64,000 bases of DNA from an uncultured Kiloniellaceae bacterium. Its GTDB lineage: Bacteria > Pseudomonadota > Alphaproteobacteria > Kiloniellales > Kiloniellaceae. The DNA is taken from assembly GCA_947500035.1 (NCBI GenBank), contig CANMQP010000007.1:434001-498000 (forward strand), in the 5' to 3' direction. Below the pieces are notes generated by a model. It did not search any database, was not told the origin of the DNA, and was given only the letters and a program-made list of their open reading frames with translations. Of the stretch, positions 1 to 9,333 are shown piece after piece (position 1 is the stretch's first letter; each line of letters opens with the position of its first letter). Both the position numbers and the translations under genes were made by a program.

Positions 1-2
1 AC

Positions 3-158
3 GACTATATGGCGCTGGCCGCGGTCATCGAAGGCGCGGGCGGGGTCATCACGGACTGGGACGGGCGGTCGTTGGATCTGAAGTCGGACGGAAGAGTCAT
101 CGCCGCAGGTGACCCTGCTTGCCACGCAGAAGCACTTAGACACCTCTCCGGGGAATGA
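3..158 (+). CDS. hisN: inositol-monophosphatase family protein, C-terminal fragment (histidinol-phosphatase HisN-like)
   Basis: Only the last 51 codons lie in the window; the gene continues to the left. The frame reads DYMALAAVIEGAGG then TDWDG and ends at TGA. The segment with EGAGG, then TDW.G, then a late AAGD is the C-terminal signature of the inositol monophosphatase fold, and this version is closest in my recollection to the histidinol-phosphatase branch that performs the penultimate step of histidine synthesis. The catalytic metal-binding motifs lie outside the window, so substrate assignment rests on the tail alone and a general inositol-phosphatase function is possible. It runs in the same direction as the yej operon, separated by about 160 bases. 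Confidence 0.7.
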   Translation, partial: DYMALAAVIEGAGGVITDWDGRSLDLKSDGRVIAAGDPACHAEALRHLSGE

Positions 159-316
159 TTCGGACTAACTAATCGCCTTTCCAAGCAGCAAGTGAGCAGA
201 TCGCGCACTCTAAAACGGCGACCGGCCAACAACAAAAGCGTGAAGTCGACTTGCGTAAAGCGCTCAGTAGCTTAAATTGCTTTACAGCCGTTGCCGACTG
301 TCATTTGCTGGTGTCC

Positions 317-2236
317 ATGCGTCGAATCCTTGCACCTCTGCTGTTAGCCGCCTTTTCTCTTCCCGCGACATCTGCGATCGTTCCGGCTCAGACCGAGCAG
401 CTGCCCGCCGTACCCACAGTCAATATCGCCACCGAGCCGGCCTCGCAGGTCATCTATAAGTCCCACGCCATCGCAATGCACGGCGATCCGAAGTACGGTG
501 GAGACTTCACGCATTTCGACTATGTGAATCCCGATGCGCCGAAGGGTGGCACGCTCAGGTTATCGGTTACCGGAACATCCTTCGACACCTTCAACGGCTG
601 GAACGCGAAAGGTAATGCGGCACCGGGTTCGACGTCCGAAACACTGCTGATCGCCAGCGAAGATGAGGCCTTCACAAAATATGGTCTGCTCGCGGAGAGT
701 ATGGAATGGCCTGAGGACCGCTCCTGGATCATTTTCCATCTCAGGCCCGAAGCCCGCTGGCATGATGGCATGCCCGTGACCGTTGAAGATGTCATCTTCT
801 CTCTGGATATCCTGCGTGAGCAAGGCCGCCCTCTCTATCGCTTCTACTATCAGAGTGTTGAAAAGGCTGAAAAAGTTGGAGAGCGGAGCGTTAAGTTCAC
901 TTTCTCTGGTGACGAAAACCGCGAACTTCCCCTCATCGTCGGTGAGCTTCCAATCCTACCCAAACACTACTGGGAAGGTAAAGATTTCGCAGAGACGACA
1001 TTGATCCCGCCACTGGGAAGCGGTCCCTACAAGGTCGGAAGTTTCGAACCAGGCCGCTACGTGGTTCTGGAGCGCGTCGAGGATTATTGGGGCGACAAGA
1101 TCCCAGTGCGTCTCGGCCGGAACAACTACGACAAAATTCGTTACGACTACTACCGGGACCGGACCATCGCCCGGCAAGCACTGAAAGCCGGTCAGGTCGA
1201 TTTTTTCAGCGAGAACTCGGCCAAGGAGTGGGCCACAGCGTACAATATCCCAAGCGTTCGTGGAGGTTTGCTCCACACGAAAAAAACAATTAACGAGAGT
1301 TCCGGGGGCATGCAGGCCTTCTACATGAACTCCCGACGTGCGCAGTTCAGTGATCCAAAGGTCCGGCAGGCGCTGGCTCATGCCTTCGATTTTCAGTGGA
1401 CCAACAAAACCGTCTACTACGGCCAGTACGAGCAGCCTTACAGTTTCTTTGCGCCAACCGAGCTGGCGGCAACGGGCCTGCCCAAAGACGAGGAATTGGA
1501 AATTCTCGAACGCTACCGGGGAAGGGTACCGGAAGAAGTTTTCACCACCCCCTACATCCCTCCAAAAACGGACGGATCGGGCTGGCCAAGAGAAAATCTC
1601 ATGAAAGCCTTCGAACTCTTTGCGGAGGCTGGATGGGTCGTTAGAGACCTTAAACTCGTCAACGAAGAAACCAACGAACAGTTTGAATTCGAATTTCTCT
1701 ACGTCCAACAGGCTCAAGAGCGTGTTCTATTGCCGTTCTTTCATAATCTCGAACGCCTTGGCATCCGCGTTCGGCCGCGACTGGTGGACACGTCACAATA
1801 CATCAACCGCTTCCGCGCCCGCGACTTTGACATGATCATCTTCAACAATGCGCAGTCGCTATCTCCCGGCAACGAACAACGAGACGGCTGGGGCAGTGCA
1901 GCCGCGGATGAACCGAGCAGCCGCAACATTGCAGGCATTAAAGACCCCGTCGTCGATGAGTTGATCGAACTGGTCATCTCTGCGCCGGATCGAGAAAGCC
2001 TCGTTCAACGCACACGAGCTTTGGACCGTGTTCTTCTCTGGGGCCACTACGTGGTCCCACAGCTCATTGCCCCCTTTGATCGCATTATTTATTGGGACAA
2101 ATTCGGCCGCCCCGACATCATCCCTCTGAGAGGTCCGAACTATTTCAACTGGTGGATCGACGAAGAGAAGGCGAGATCGCTACCCGAACGCCGCCGGAAC
2201 TTAGGCGACAAGACTGACGAAGTTGCGGCGAACTGA
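317..2236 (+). CDS. yejA: peptide ABC transporter substrate-binding protein (YejA-like, SBP family 5)
   Basis: Periplasmic binding protein of 639 residues for an oligopeptide importer. I chose the ATG at 317 because it opens a classic signal peptide (MRRILAPLLLAAFSLP, cleavage near ATSA); an in-frame TTG at 251 would bury the signal behind 22 residues. The mature protein has the family-5 pattern: an early GDPKYGGDFTHFDYVNPDAP segment typical of YejA, then WHDG, a GSGPYKV stretch, and a C-terminal domain ending in YFNWW. It is followed by two permease genes and a double ATPase gene in the order A-B-E-F. YejABEF systems in enterobacteria and Brucella import peptides, including microcin C in E. 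coli, and contribute to resistance to antimicrobial peptides; the ligand here is not known. Confidence 0.93.
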   Translation: MRRILAPLLLAAFSLPATSAIVPAQTEQLPAVPTVNIATEPASQVIYKSHAIAMHGDPKYGGDFTHFDYVNPDAPKGGTLRLSVTGTSFDTFNGWNAKGNAAPGSTSETLLIASEDEAFTKYGLLAESMEWPEDRSWIIFHLRPEARWHDGMPVTVEDVIFSLDILREQGRPLYRFYYQSVEKAEKVGERSVKFTFSGDENRELPLIVGELPILPKHYWEGKDFAETTLIPPLGSGPYKVGSFEPGRYVVLERVEDYWGDKIPVRLGRNNYDKIRYDYYRDRTIARQALKAGQVDFFSENSAKEWATAYNIPSVRGGLLHTKKTINESSGGMQAFYMNSRRAQFSDPKVRQALAHAFDFQWTNKTVYYGQYEQPYSFFAPTELAATGLPKDEELEILERYRGRVPEEVFTTPYIPPKTDGSGWPRENLMKAFELFAEAGWVVRDLKLVNEETNEQFEFEFLYVQQAQERVLLPFFHNLERLGIRVRPRLVDTSQYINRFRARDFDMIIFNNAQSLSPGNEQRDGWGSAAADEPSSRNIAGIKDPVVDELIELVISAPDRESLVQRTRALDRVLLWGHYVVPQLIAPFDRIIYWDKFGRPDIIPLRGPNYFNWWIDEEKARSLPERRRNLGDKTDEVAAN

Positions 2237-2340
2237 TGAATAGTACGAGACATTTTACCCCTCGCGGATTGGCCCCCCCCCGCTTCGCTGCCTGCGCCAA
2301 CAAGCACACCGACCGGCAACTGCTCCGAGGATGAATAACA

Positions 2341-3453
2341 ATGGCGGCTTATATCTTCCGGCGTCTGTTGCTTATCTTCCCGACTCTGTTCGGGATTATG
2401 GTTATCAACTTTGCAGTTATCCAGCTTGCGCCCGGTGGCCCGGTAGAACAGATTATCGGACAGTTGACAGGGCAAAGCGTCGATGCCGCGAACCGGGTCA
2501 CGCGCCAAGGTGGCGAACTCGCACCCGGAACTCAGCAGACCGCAACCGCGAGCCAATCAAGCCCTCAGAGTCAGTATCGAGGAGCGCAAGGCCTGGACCC
2601 GGCTTTCATTGCAGAGTTGGAGAAGCAATACGGGCTGGACAAACCGCCAGTCGAGCGCTTCTTCCTGATGATGAAAAACTACATAATGTTCGATTTTGGC
2701 GAGAGCTTCTTTCGTGGCCGTGACGTTGTCGACCTTGTGCTGGAAAAAATGCCGGTCTCGATTTCGCTCGGCCTCTGGACCACGCTGCTCGTCTATCTGA
2801 TTTCGATACCTTTAGGCGTCACAAAAGCTGTTCGTGATGGCTCAAGCTTTGACATATGGACGAGCGCACTCGTGATCGTGGGCTATGCCATTCCGTCTTT
2901 CCTGTTTGCCGTCTTCCTGATCGTCGTATTCGCGGGCGGAACATACCTGGACTGGTTTCCTCTGAGAGGTCTGTCTTCAGAATACGCGGATCAGCTCACT
3001 TGGATCGAGAGAGTGGGGGATTATTTCTGGCATTTGGCCTTGCCTGTGACGGCCATGACCGTAGGCGGTTTCGCCGGCTTGACCATGTTGACCAAGAACT
3101 CATTTCTGGATCAGATTCAGCTGCAATACGTCACCACTGCACGCGCGAAGGGCTTAACGGAAAACCGGGTCCTTTACGGACATGTCTTCCGCAATGGGAT
3201 GCTGATCGTGATTGCCGGCTTTCCAAGTGCCTTCATCTCGATCCTGTTCACCAGTAATCTGCTGATTGAAGTTATTTTCTCGCTCGACGGTTTGGGTCTC
3301 CTGGGCTTCGAGGCGATTATCAATCGAGACTATCCGATTATCTTCGGCACGCTCTTCTTCTTTTCTCTTTTAGGTCTTTTGATGAGTATCGCCGGTGACG
3401 TGATGTACACCATCATCGATCCGCGGATCGATTTTGAGTCGCGGAAGGTATGA
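2341..3453 (+). CDS. yejB: peptide ABC transporter permease YejB
   Basis: Inner-membrane permease of 370 residues with the DppB/OppB fold. It begins MAAYIFRRLLLIFPTLFGIM, the usual first membrane helix, followed by a long periplasmic loop with a polar stretch rich in Q and S at about residues 45-80, then five further hydrophobic segments. The cytoplasmic coupling (EAA) loop is visible around TTARAKGL...VLYGHVFRNGML. The end DPRIDFESRKV is typical of this subfamily. A purine-rich GAGGAT lies 8 bases ahead of the ATG. The gene overlaps yejE by four bases (ATGA), so the two are translationally coupled. The 104-base gap after yejA contains a run of nine C. Confidence 0.95.
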   Translation: MAAYIFRRLLLIFPTLFGIMVINFAVIQLAPGGPVEQIIGQLTGQSVDAANRVTRQGGELAPGTQQTATASQSSPQSQYRGAQGLDPAFIAELEKQYGLDKPPVERFFLMMKNYIMFDFGESFFRGRDVVDLVLEKMPVSISLGLWTTLLVYLISIPLGVTKAVRDGSSFDIWTSALVIVGYAIPSFLFAVFLIVVFAGGTYLDWFPLRGLSSEYADQLTWIERVGDYFWHLALPVTAMTVGGFAGLTMLTKNSFLDQIQLQYVTTARAKGLTENRVLYGHVFRNGMLIVIAGFPSAFISILFTSNLLIEVIFSLDGLGLLGFEAIINRDYPIIFGTLFFFSLLGLLMSIAGDVMYTIIDPRIDFESRKV

Positions 3454-4592
3454 TGATGACTTCCCACGACTCTTCCTCGGTTACGCCGCCAAAGCCGGCC
3501 CGGTCCAGGATTTCCCCCCTCAATCGACGGCGCTGGCAAAACTTCAAGGCCAATCGGCGGGGGTTCTGGTCTTTGTGGATCTTCTTGGCACTCTTCGTGG
3601 CGAGCCTGCTCGCGGAGTTCATCGCCAACGATCACCCTTTCCTGGTCTATTACGACGGAAGCTTTTACACCCCGATTATCAAGGACTATCCGGAGACAAC
3701 TTTTGGGGGCAGCTTTGAGACAAGAACCGAATTCAAAGATCCCTACGTCCAGGACCTAATTAATGAAAAGGGTTGGATGATCTGGCCGATTATCCGTTAC
3801 AGCCATCGCACCTTCGCCTGGGACCTGCCGCAGCCCGCGCCGTCCCCTCCGAACGGCGAGCATTGGCTCGGCACCGATGATCAGGCGCGAGACGTCGTAG
3901 CACGATTGATTTACGGCTTCCGCATATCAGTCCTCTTCGGACTTGTCCTGACAGGTGTATCCGCCGTCATCGGTGTGGCCGCGGGCGCAGTTCAAGGTTA
4001 TTTCGGCGGTTGGACCGACCTGCTCTTTCAACGCTTTATCGAGATTTGGTCCGGTCTGCCGACGCTCTATCTCCTGATCATTCTCGCGAGTCTTATCGAG
4101 CCCAACTTCTGGTGGTTGCTCGGTATCATGCTTCTGTTCAGCTGGATGGGCTTCGTGGGCGTTGTCCGCGCTGAATTCCTGCGTGCCCGTAATTTCGACT
4201 ATGTGCGGGCAGCCCGCGCTCTCGGCGCCGGCGACGTGACGATCATGTTCCGGCATGTGTTGCCGAACGCCATGGTCGCAACGCTTACGTTCTTACCCTT
4301 CACGCTGACAGCTGGCGTAACGACCCTGACCGCCCTTGATTTCATCGGCTTCGGGTTACCGGCAGGCTCTGCCTCGCTTGGCGAGCTTCTCGCCCAAGGG
4401 AAAGCCAATATCCAGGCGCCTTGGCTGGGCCTCACAGGCTTTTTCTCAATCGCGATCATGCTGAGTTTGCTTGTGTTTATTGGCGAAGCCGTGCGAGATG
4501 CCTTCGATCCGCGCAAGCTCTTCGCTGGAGATCCGGTACCGGCGGAGGAAACGCAACCGGTGGGTAAGACATCCAAGGAGGCGGCCCAATGA
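3450..4592 (+). CDS. yejE: peptide ABC transporter permease YejE
   Basis: Second permease of the importer, 380 residues, DppC/OppC type. An N-terminal cytoplasmic tail (residues 1-25) with RISPLNRRRWQNFKANRRGFWSL leads into helix 1, followed by a long periplasmic loop that ends at HWLGTDDQARDVVARLIYGFRIS, a strongly conserved motif of this family. The coupling loop is FDYVRAARALGAGDVTIMFRHVLPN. Three ATG codons occur in succession at the start (3450, 3453, and one codon later), so the precise start is uncertain by one or two residues. It overlaps yejB at its start and yejF (ATGA) at its end. Confidence 0.95.
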   Translation: MMMTSHDSSSVTPPKPARSRISPLNRRRWQNFKANRRGFWSLWIFLALFVASLLAEFIANDHPFLVYYDGSFYTPIIKDYPETTFGGSFETRTEFKDPYVQDLINEKGWMIWPIIRYSHRTFAWDLPQPAPSPPNGEHWLGTDDQARDVVARLIYGFRISVLFGLVLTGVSAVIGVAAGAVQGYFGGWTDLLFQRFIEIWSGLPTLYLLIILASLIEPNFWWLLGIMLLFSWMGFVGVVRAEFLRARNFDYVRAARALGAGDVTIMFRHVLPNAMVATLTFLPFTLTAGVTTLTALDFIGFGLPAGSASLGELLAQGKANIQAPWLGLTGFFSIAIMLSLLVFIGEAVRDAFDPRKLFAGDPVPAEETQPVGKTSKEAAQ

Positions 4593-6220
4593 CCACTCCC
4601 CTGCTCTCGGTCCGTGACCTTGGCGTAACCTTCACAGGCGCCGGCGGCACCACCGCCGCCGTAAAGGGCACCTCCTTCGACATCGAGAAGGGTAAGACCC
4701 TCGCGCTGGTCGGCGAGAGCGGATCGGGCAAATCGGTGACCGCGCTCTCGATACTGCAACTTCTGCCCTACCCGCTGGCACAGCATCCAGCGGGCAGCTC
4801 GGTCAAGTTCAATGGCGAGGAGCTCATCGGCGCAGACAAACGCGCCCTGCGGCGGGTGCGCGGTAACGAGATTTCCATGATCTTTCAGGAGCCGATGACT
4901 TCGCTCAACCCGCTGCACTCGGTCGAGAAGCAGATCAACGAGACCTTGTTTTTGCATAAAGGCATGAGTAAGACCGCAGCCCGGAACCGAACACTTGAGC
5001 TCCTGGAACTCGTCGGCATTCGCGACGCGGAACAGCGTCTGACCGCCTATCCTCATGAACTCTCCGGTGGCCAGCGGCAGCGCGTCATGATCGCGATGGC
5101 CCTGGCCAATGAACCGGATCTGCTGATCGCCGACGAGCCGACCACCGCACTGGACGTCACTATTCAGGCGCAGATCCTCAAACTGCTGAAAGAGCTGCAG
5201 CAGAAGCTCGGTATGGCCATGCTGCTGATCACACATGACCTCGGCATCGTGCGCAAAATGGCCGACCATATCTGCGTCATGACGCAGGGCGAGATTGTGG
5301 AAGCGGGCCCGCCCGACGCGATCTTCGAAAACCCGCAACACGCCTACACGCAGAAACTTCTGGCCGCCGAACCTAAGGGAGACCCGCTGCCTGCGGACCT
5401 CTCGGCGCCGGTTATCATGTCGGGCAACGACATCAAGGTGCACTTTCCGATCAAGAAAGGATTGCTCAAACGGACCGTGGATTATGTCCGCGCCGTAGAT
5501 GGCATCTCCGTCTCGGTCCGGGCCGGTCACACCATCGGTGTGGTGGGAGAGAGCGGCTCCGGCAAGACCACGCTCGGCATGGCGCTACTACGCCTGATCA
5601 GCAGCAACGGCAACATCGCCTTCAATGGGCGGGAGATCCAGGGGCTCGGCTCGGGCGAACTGCGGCCTTTGCGCCGCGAAATGCAGGTCGTGTTCCAGGA
5701 TCCTTTCGGTTCCCTAAGCCCGCGCCTCTCGATCGGCCAGATCATCGAAGAAGGCCTGAAGATCCACGAACTCGGCGGCAGCGATGATGAACGCGAGGTC
5801 CTGATCATCGAGGCCCTGCAGGAAGTCGGACTCGACCCTGAGAGCAGGCATCGCTACCCCCATGAGTTCTCCGGCGGCCAGCGCCAGCGCGTCGCAATCG
5901 CGCGGGCCATGGTTTTGAAACCGCGCTTCGTGGTCCTGGATGAGCCGACATCGGCCCTCGATATGTCGGTTCAGGCACAGATCGTCGATCTGCTGCGCGA
6001 CCTTCAGGCCAAACACAACCTGGCCTATCTCTTTATCAGCCATGACTTGAAGGTCGTGCGCGCTCTGGCGGACGAGGTCATCGTGATGCGCGACGGCAAG
6101 GTCGTCGAGCAGGCAACCGCGGAAGAGATCTTTAACGCCCCGCAAAATCCCTATACACAGGCATTGATTAAAGCCGCCTTCGACCTCGAAGCCGTCGAGG
6201 GCGGCGTCGTTTCGATGTAA
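4589..6220 (+). CDS. yejF: peptide ABC transporter ATP-binding protein YejF (two fused ATPase domains)
   Basis: Cytoplasmic energy-coupling subunit of 543 residues with two complete ABC cassettes. Cassette 1 has Walker A GESGSGKS at 42-49, signature LSGGQRQRV near 158 and Walker [13 protein letters not shown]. Cassette 2 has Walker A GESGSGKT near 318, signature FSGGQRQRV near 425 and Walker [13 protein letters not shown]. Both cassettes keep the conserved downstream His (ITHDL, ISHDL), so both should hydrolyse ATP. The fused arrangement is normal for YejF. It is the last transporter gene of the operon, and a dehydrogenase gene starts 24 bases later on the same strand. Confidence 0.96.
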   Translation: MTTPLLSVRDLGVTFTGAGGTTAAVKGTSFDIEKGKTLALVGESGSGKSVTALSILQLLPYPLAQHPAGSSVKFNGEELIGADKRALRRVRGNEISMIFQEPMTSLNPLHSVEKQINETLFLHKGMSKTAARNRTLELLELVGIRDAEQRLTAYPHELSGGQRQRVMIAMALANEPDLLIADEPTTALDVTIQAQILKLLKELQQKLGMAMLLITHDLGIVRKMADHICVMTQGEIVEAGPPDAIFENPQHAYTQKLLAAEPKGDPLPADLSAPVIMSGNDIKVHFPIKKGLLKRTVDYVRAVDGISVSVRAGHTIGVVGESGSGKTTLGMALLRLISSNGNIAFNGREIQGLGSGELRPLRREMQVVFQDPFGSLSPRLSIGQIIEEGLKIHELGGSDDEREVLIIEALQEVGLDPESRHRYPHEFSGGQRQRVAIARAMVLKPRFVVLDEPTSALDMSVQAQIVDLLRDLQAKHNLAYLFISHDLKVVRALADEVIVMRDGKVVEQATAEEIFNAPQNPYTQALIKAAFDLEAVEGGVVSM

Positions 6221-6244
6221 CACGCAAACCGTGGCCGGGATTCT

Positions 6245-7174
6245 ATGGCGCTCCTCTTTAAATCCGATACCGACAGGGCTGATATCTGGCAGGATGCCAT
6301 TGCGAAGCTGATGCCGGATCTGGAATTCCGAATCTGGCCGGAGATCGGCGAGCCTGCTGACATTGAGTATGCGTTGATTTGGAATCCGCCCAAGGGCGCA
6401 CTTGCCGAGCTCCCGAATCTGAAGGTGATCTTTTCCATGGGTGCCGGGATCGATCACTTGGCGTCCGACCCGGATCTACCCGCGGATATCCCAGTTGTGC
6501 GCATGGTCGACGAAGGCTTGACCCTGGGGATGACCGAGTTTGTCGTCATGGCGGTGCTAAGGCACCATCGGCGCATACACGACTATGAGGCTCAGCAACG
6601 CCAAAAACGCTGGGAGCAGATTATCACGCCCCTGGCTCCGGATCGAAAGGTGGGCATTTTGGGTCTCGGGGTGCTGGGATCGGATGCGGCGGAGAAGCTG
6701 GCTTACCTGGGCTTCGACGTGGCGGGCTGGAGCCGAACTCAGAAGAGTCTTCCCGGCATAGAGTGCTTCTCTGGTGAAGAAGGCCTGCGTACTTTCCTCA
6801 GACGCACGGAAATCCTGGTCTGCCTTTTGCCACTGACCGAAAGCACGAAAGGCATTCTCAAGGCTGAGAATCTGAGCCTGCTGCCGCAGGGTGCCTGCCT
6901 GATCAACGTTGCGCGCGGCGGACATATGATCCCGGAAGATGTCCTGGCCGCTCTCGACAGTGGGCAACTGGCCGCTGCGACGCTGGACGTCTTCCCTGAA
7001 GAACCCCTGCCAGCAAGCAGTCCTTTCTGGGAACACTCCAAGGTTTTGGTGATCCCGCACTGCGCCAGCGTCACACTGCCGACAACTGCCGCGGCGAAGG
7101 TTGTCGAGGGGATCGAGGCGGCCCGCAGCGGTAAGCCTCTCCAAAACGTCGTTGATTTCGAACGGGGTTATTAA
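6245..7174 (+). CDS. ghrA: D-isomer-specific 2-hydroxyacid dehydrogenase (GhrA-like glyoxylate/hydroxypyruvate reductase)
   Basis: NAD(P)H-dependent 2-ketoacid reductase of 309 residues. The N-terminal catalytic half ends near FSMGAGIDHL; the Rossmann half has GILGLGVLGSDAAEKL near residue 138. Active-site residues of the family are recognisable: the Arg in NVARGGH, the Glu in DVFPEEPLP and the catalytic His in PHCAS. The sequence style (VVRMVDEGLTLGMTEFVVMAVLRHHR) matches the GhrA branch, which reduces glyoxylate and hydroxypyruvate. It sits only 24 bases after yejF on the same strand, so it may be carried on the same transcript, an association I cannot explain functionally. Substrate is inferred from family only. 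Confidence 0.88.
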   Translation: MALLFKSDTDRADIWQDAIAKLMPDLEFRIWPEIGEPADIEYALIWNPPKGALAELPNLKVIFSMGAGIDHLASDPDLPADIPVVRMVDEGLTLGMTEFVVMAVLRHHRRIHDYEAQQRQKRWEQIITPLAPDRKVGILGLGVLGSDAAEKLAYLGFDVAGWSRTQKSLPGIECFSGEEGLRTFLRRTEILVCLLPLTESTKGILKAENLSLLPQGACLINVARGGHMIPEDVLAALDSGQLAAATLDVFPEEPLPASSPFWEHSKVLVIPHCASVTLPTTAAAKVVEGIEAARSGKPLQNVVDFERGY

Positions 7175-7218
7175 CGCCGGCCAGATTGAACGGCGACCAC
7201 GCTGATTGCGGTTGAACC

Positions 7219-7557
7219 TTAGAGTTCTTTGGCCTGCCCGCTCGCCATATCCGCGAACTCCCGAAGGAAAACCGAACCGGTGACCGTCCTTTGCACAAGG
7301 ATCGAGCGCCGGTCGCTTTCGTCGATCTTGCGGCGTAGGAATTCCAGTTTTTCCAGGCGGTCAAGGGCGCGCGTGACGGCGGGTTTGGACATCTTCAGAT
7401 CTTTGGCAAGACCGCGGACGGTGTGCGGTGGGGGTGAGGTATAGATCTGCAACAACAAGGTAAACTGTCGCCAGGTCAGATCAGGCAAGTCCTTGCGCAA
7501 CGCCGTCGCCATGACGCTGTGCCATAAGCTCAAGATATCATTTGGTTCGACCTGCAC
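7219..7557 (-). CDS. MarR-family transcriptional regulator
   Basis: Small winged-helix regulator of 112 residues. The GTG at 7557 is chosen because it is preceded by GGAGGGAGG (complement of 7562-7570) at good spacing; the frame stays open to 7617 without a better signal. The DNA-binding part reads LTWRQFTLLLQIY, then HTVRGLAKDLKMSKPAVTRALDRLEKLEFLRRKID, then the wing DRRSILVQRT, which is the standard MarR layout. It is slightly shorter than the usual 140-160 residues because it lacks most of the long C-terminal dimer helix, ending soon after FADMASGQAKEL. The target is unknown. It converges with the dehydrogenase gene. Confidence 0.85.
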   Translation of the reverse strand: MQVEPNDILSLWHSVMATALRKDLPDLTWRQFTLLLQIYTSPPPHTVRGLAKDLKMSKPAVTRALDRLEKLEFLRRKIDESDRRSILVQRTVTGSVFLREFADMASGQAKEL

Positions 7558-7590
7558 TCTTGCCTCCCTCCTGCAAGAGCGAATCACTTT

Positions 7591-7606
7591 TTGGCACCCC
7601 AGTTGC
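7591..7606 (+). promoter_or_regulatory. possible sigma-54 (-24/-12) promoter
   Basis: TTGGCAC (7591-7597) is followed after five bases by TTGC (7603-7606), matching the TTGGCAC-N5-TTGC consensus. It points away from the MarR gene into a 200-base non-coding stretch and towards the 3' end of the aminopeptidase gene on the opposite strand. No plus-strand gene follows, so it is either a chance match or drives an untranslated RNA. Confidence 0.25.
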
Positions 7607-7772
7607 GGGCTCCCCAAAAGCTGTAAATCCGCTCTATCTTCACGACGAGGGCGGAAGCTCGTTACGCAGACGCAACAAGTCTTGTCGAGGTCACACGCGA
7701 AAGCAAGCCGTTGTTTTCAAACCGGAGCGCGATTGCCTGCGATTGATTGAGCGAAAACCGCCGGCCGCAGGC

Positions 7773-7791
7773 AAAAAAAGCTCTCTAGAGC
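7773..7791 (-). terminator. short intrinsic terminator after the M17 aminopeptidase gene
   Basis: On the minus strand GCTCT and AGAGC form a short stem followed immediately by seven T residues (A tract at 7773-7779). It lies about 20 bases past the aminopeptidase stop codon. The stem is short, so termination may be partial. Confidence 0.5.
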
Positions 7792-7810
7792 GCAACCAGG
7801 CGAGCAATTG

Positions 7811-9199
7811 TCAGGCAGAACGACCTTGCGCGACGAACTCTTTGATCATGCCGTAGGTCGCACGGACACCCATTGCTTCTCCGCCTTCAGGACGGCCCGG
7901 GCGGGCAGCCAGATTCCAGGCCATGACATCGAAATGAACCCATGGCGTGGCGCCCTCCACAAATTGCTCGAGAAATAGCGCCGCTGTAATTGCGCCGCCA
8001 TAGGGCCCGTTGGAAATGTTGCTCAGGTCCGCAACCTTACTTTCAAGCTGCTTACGATAGGGTTGATGCAAGGGCATACGCCACACAGGATCGCCCTCCA
8101 GTTCTCCATGACGCAAAAGCATCGCGGCCACGGCATCATTGTTGCAGAACATCGCCGGAAGATCGGTTCCCAACGCGACCCGCGCGGCGCCGGTCAGAGT
8201 CGCAAAATCGATCAAGAGATCCGGCTTTTCACTGCAGGCCTCGGTCAGGGCATCACTCAGCACAAGCCGACCTTCAGCGTCTGTATTTCCGACTTCGACG
8301 GTCAGGCCCTTGCGGGTGTCGAGAACATCGAGAGGGCGAAAAGCGTTCCCAGAGACTGCGTTTTCCACAGCCGGAACCAACACGCGAAGACGTACGGGCA
8401 GTTTCGCCGCCATGATGATGGACGCAAGTCCCAGAACATGGGCAGACCCACCCATATCCTTTTTCATCATCTTCATGTTACCTGCCGGCTTCAGGTCGAG
8501 ACCACCGCTATCAAAACAAACGCCCTTGCCCACCAGTGTAACCCTGGGACCTTTATCCCCCCATTTCAGATCAATAAGCCTGGGCGTCTTTTCCGCTGCG
8601 CGGCCAACCGCGTGAATGGAAGGGAAATTCTTCTTGAGCAGGTCCTCGCCAACAATCGCCTTGAATTTCCCCTTATGATCCTTTGCGAGCGCCTTGGCCG
8701 CCTCCGCAAGTTCGGCCGGTCCCATGTCCTCAGCCGGAGTGTTAATCAGATCACGGGTCAGAGAAATCCCGTCGGCCATCCCAAGAACGGCGCTCTGATC
8801 CGCATGCTTCGGCCAAACAAGTGACGAAAAGCCACTCTCAAAACTCTTGTAGCGATCGAAACGATAGGTCCCGAGCAACCAACCCAGCGCCACGGCTGTC
8901 GCGTGGTCTGCGCTGAGATCCGTCTCGATCCGATACCGTCCTAAAGGCAGGGCTGCCGGCAGCGCAGCGCAGGACCAGAGCATATCAGTCTCGTCAACGC
9001 CCACAAGCACCCCGCCAATCCCCTTTTTATCATCCGGCAGCAGCGTGAAGCGGCCGGCGGCGGCGTCGAAGGCAGAAGCTTCAAGCCATCGCCGGACGGC
9101 AACAGGCTGTCCCTTCAGCCACTCCCTTAAACCGCCCTGGTCAACCAGATGAATAGGGCGCGTTTCAGCGTTGGCGCGTGATGTCAGGTATTTGGTCAT
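7811..9199 (-). CDS. leucyl aminopeptidase family protein (peptidase M17)
   Basis: Cytosolic zinc- or manganese-dependent aminopeptidase of 462 residues. The catalytic domain carries the M17 signature NTDAEGRLVL and the upstream metal-ligand region GKGVCFDSGGLDLKP, followed by MKKDMGGSAHVLG. The N-terminal half is the less conserved macro-like domain and is shorter than in E. coli PepA (503 residues), as in the common alphaproteobacterial second M17 paralogue. The ATG at 9199 gives MTKYLTSRANAETRPIH. It probably completes hydrolysis of short peptides, which fits loosely with the peptide importer upstream, but no operon link exists. The gene is monocistronic with a weak terminator after it. 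Confidence 0.93.
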   Translation of the reverse strand: MTKYLTSRANAETRPIHLVDQGGLREWLKGQPVAVRRWLEASAFDAAAGRFTLLPDDKKGIGGVLVGVDETDMLWSCAALPAALPLGRYRIETDLSADHATAVALGWLLGTYRFDRYKSFESGFSSLVWPKHADQSAVLGMADGISLTRDLINTPAEDMGPAELAEAAKALAKDHKGKFKAIVGEDLLKKNFPSIHAVGRAAEKTPRLIDLKWGDKGPRVTLVGKGVCFDSGGLDLKPAGNMKMMKKDMGGSAHVLGLASIIMAAKLPVRLRVLVPAVENAVSGNAFRPLDVLDTRKGLTVEVGNTDAEGRLVLSDALTEACSEKPDLLIDFATLTGAARVALGTDLPAMFCNNDAVAAMLLRHGELEGDPVWRMPLHQPYRKQLESKVADLSNISNGPYGGAITAALFLEQFVEGATPWVHFDVMAWNLAARPGRPEGGEAMGVRATYGMIKEFVAQGRSA

Positions 9200-9333
9200 G
9201 GGATCGCTTTTTTCCTGTTTTCTACGTTCGGCAAGGCGGCTACATGTTAGCGTGAGATTCGGAAGGGTTCATGGGTAGCCGACGACAGCTGCGATCTCAA
9301 GATGTAAGCGCTCCAATGTGAGGAAAGAGAGCA

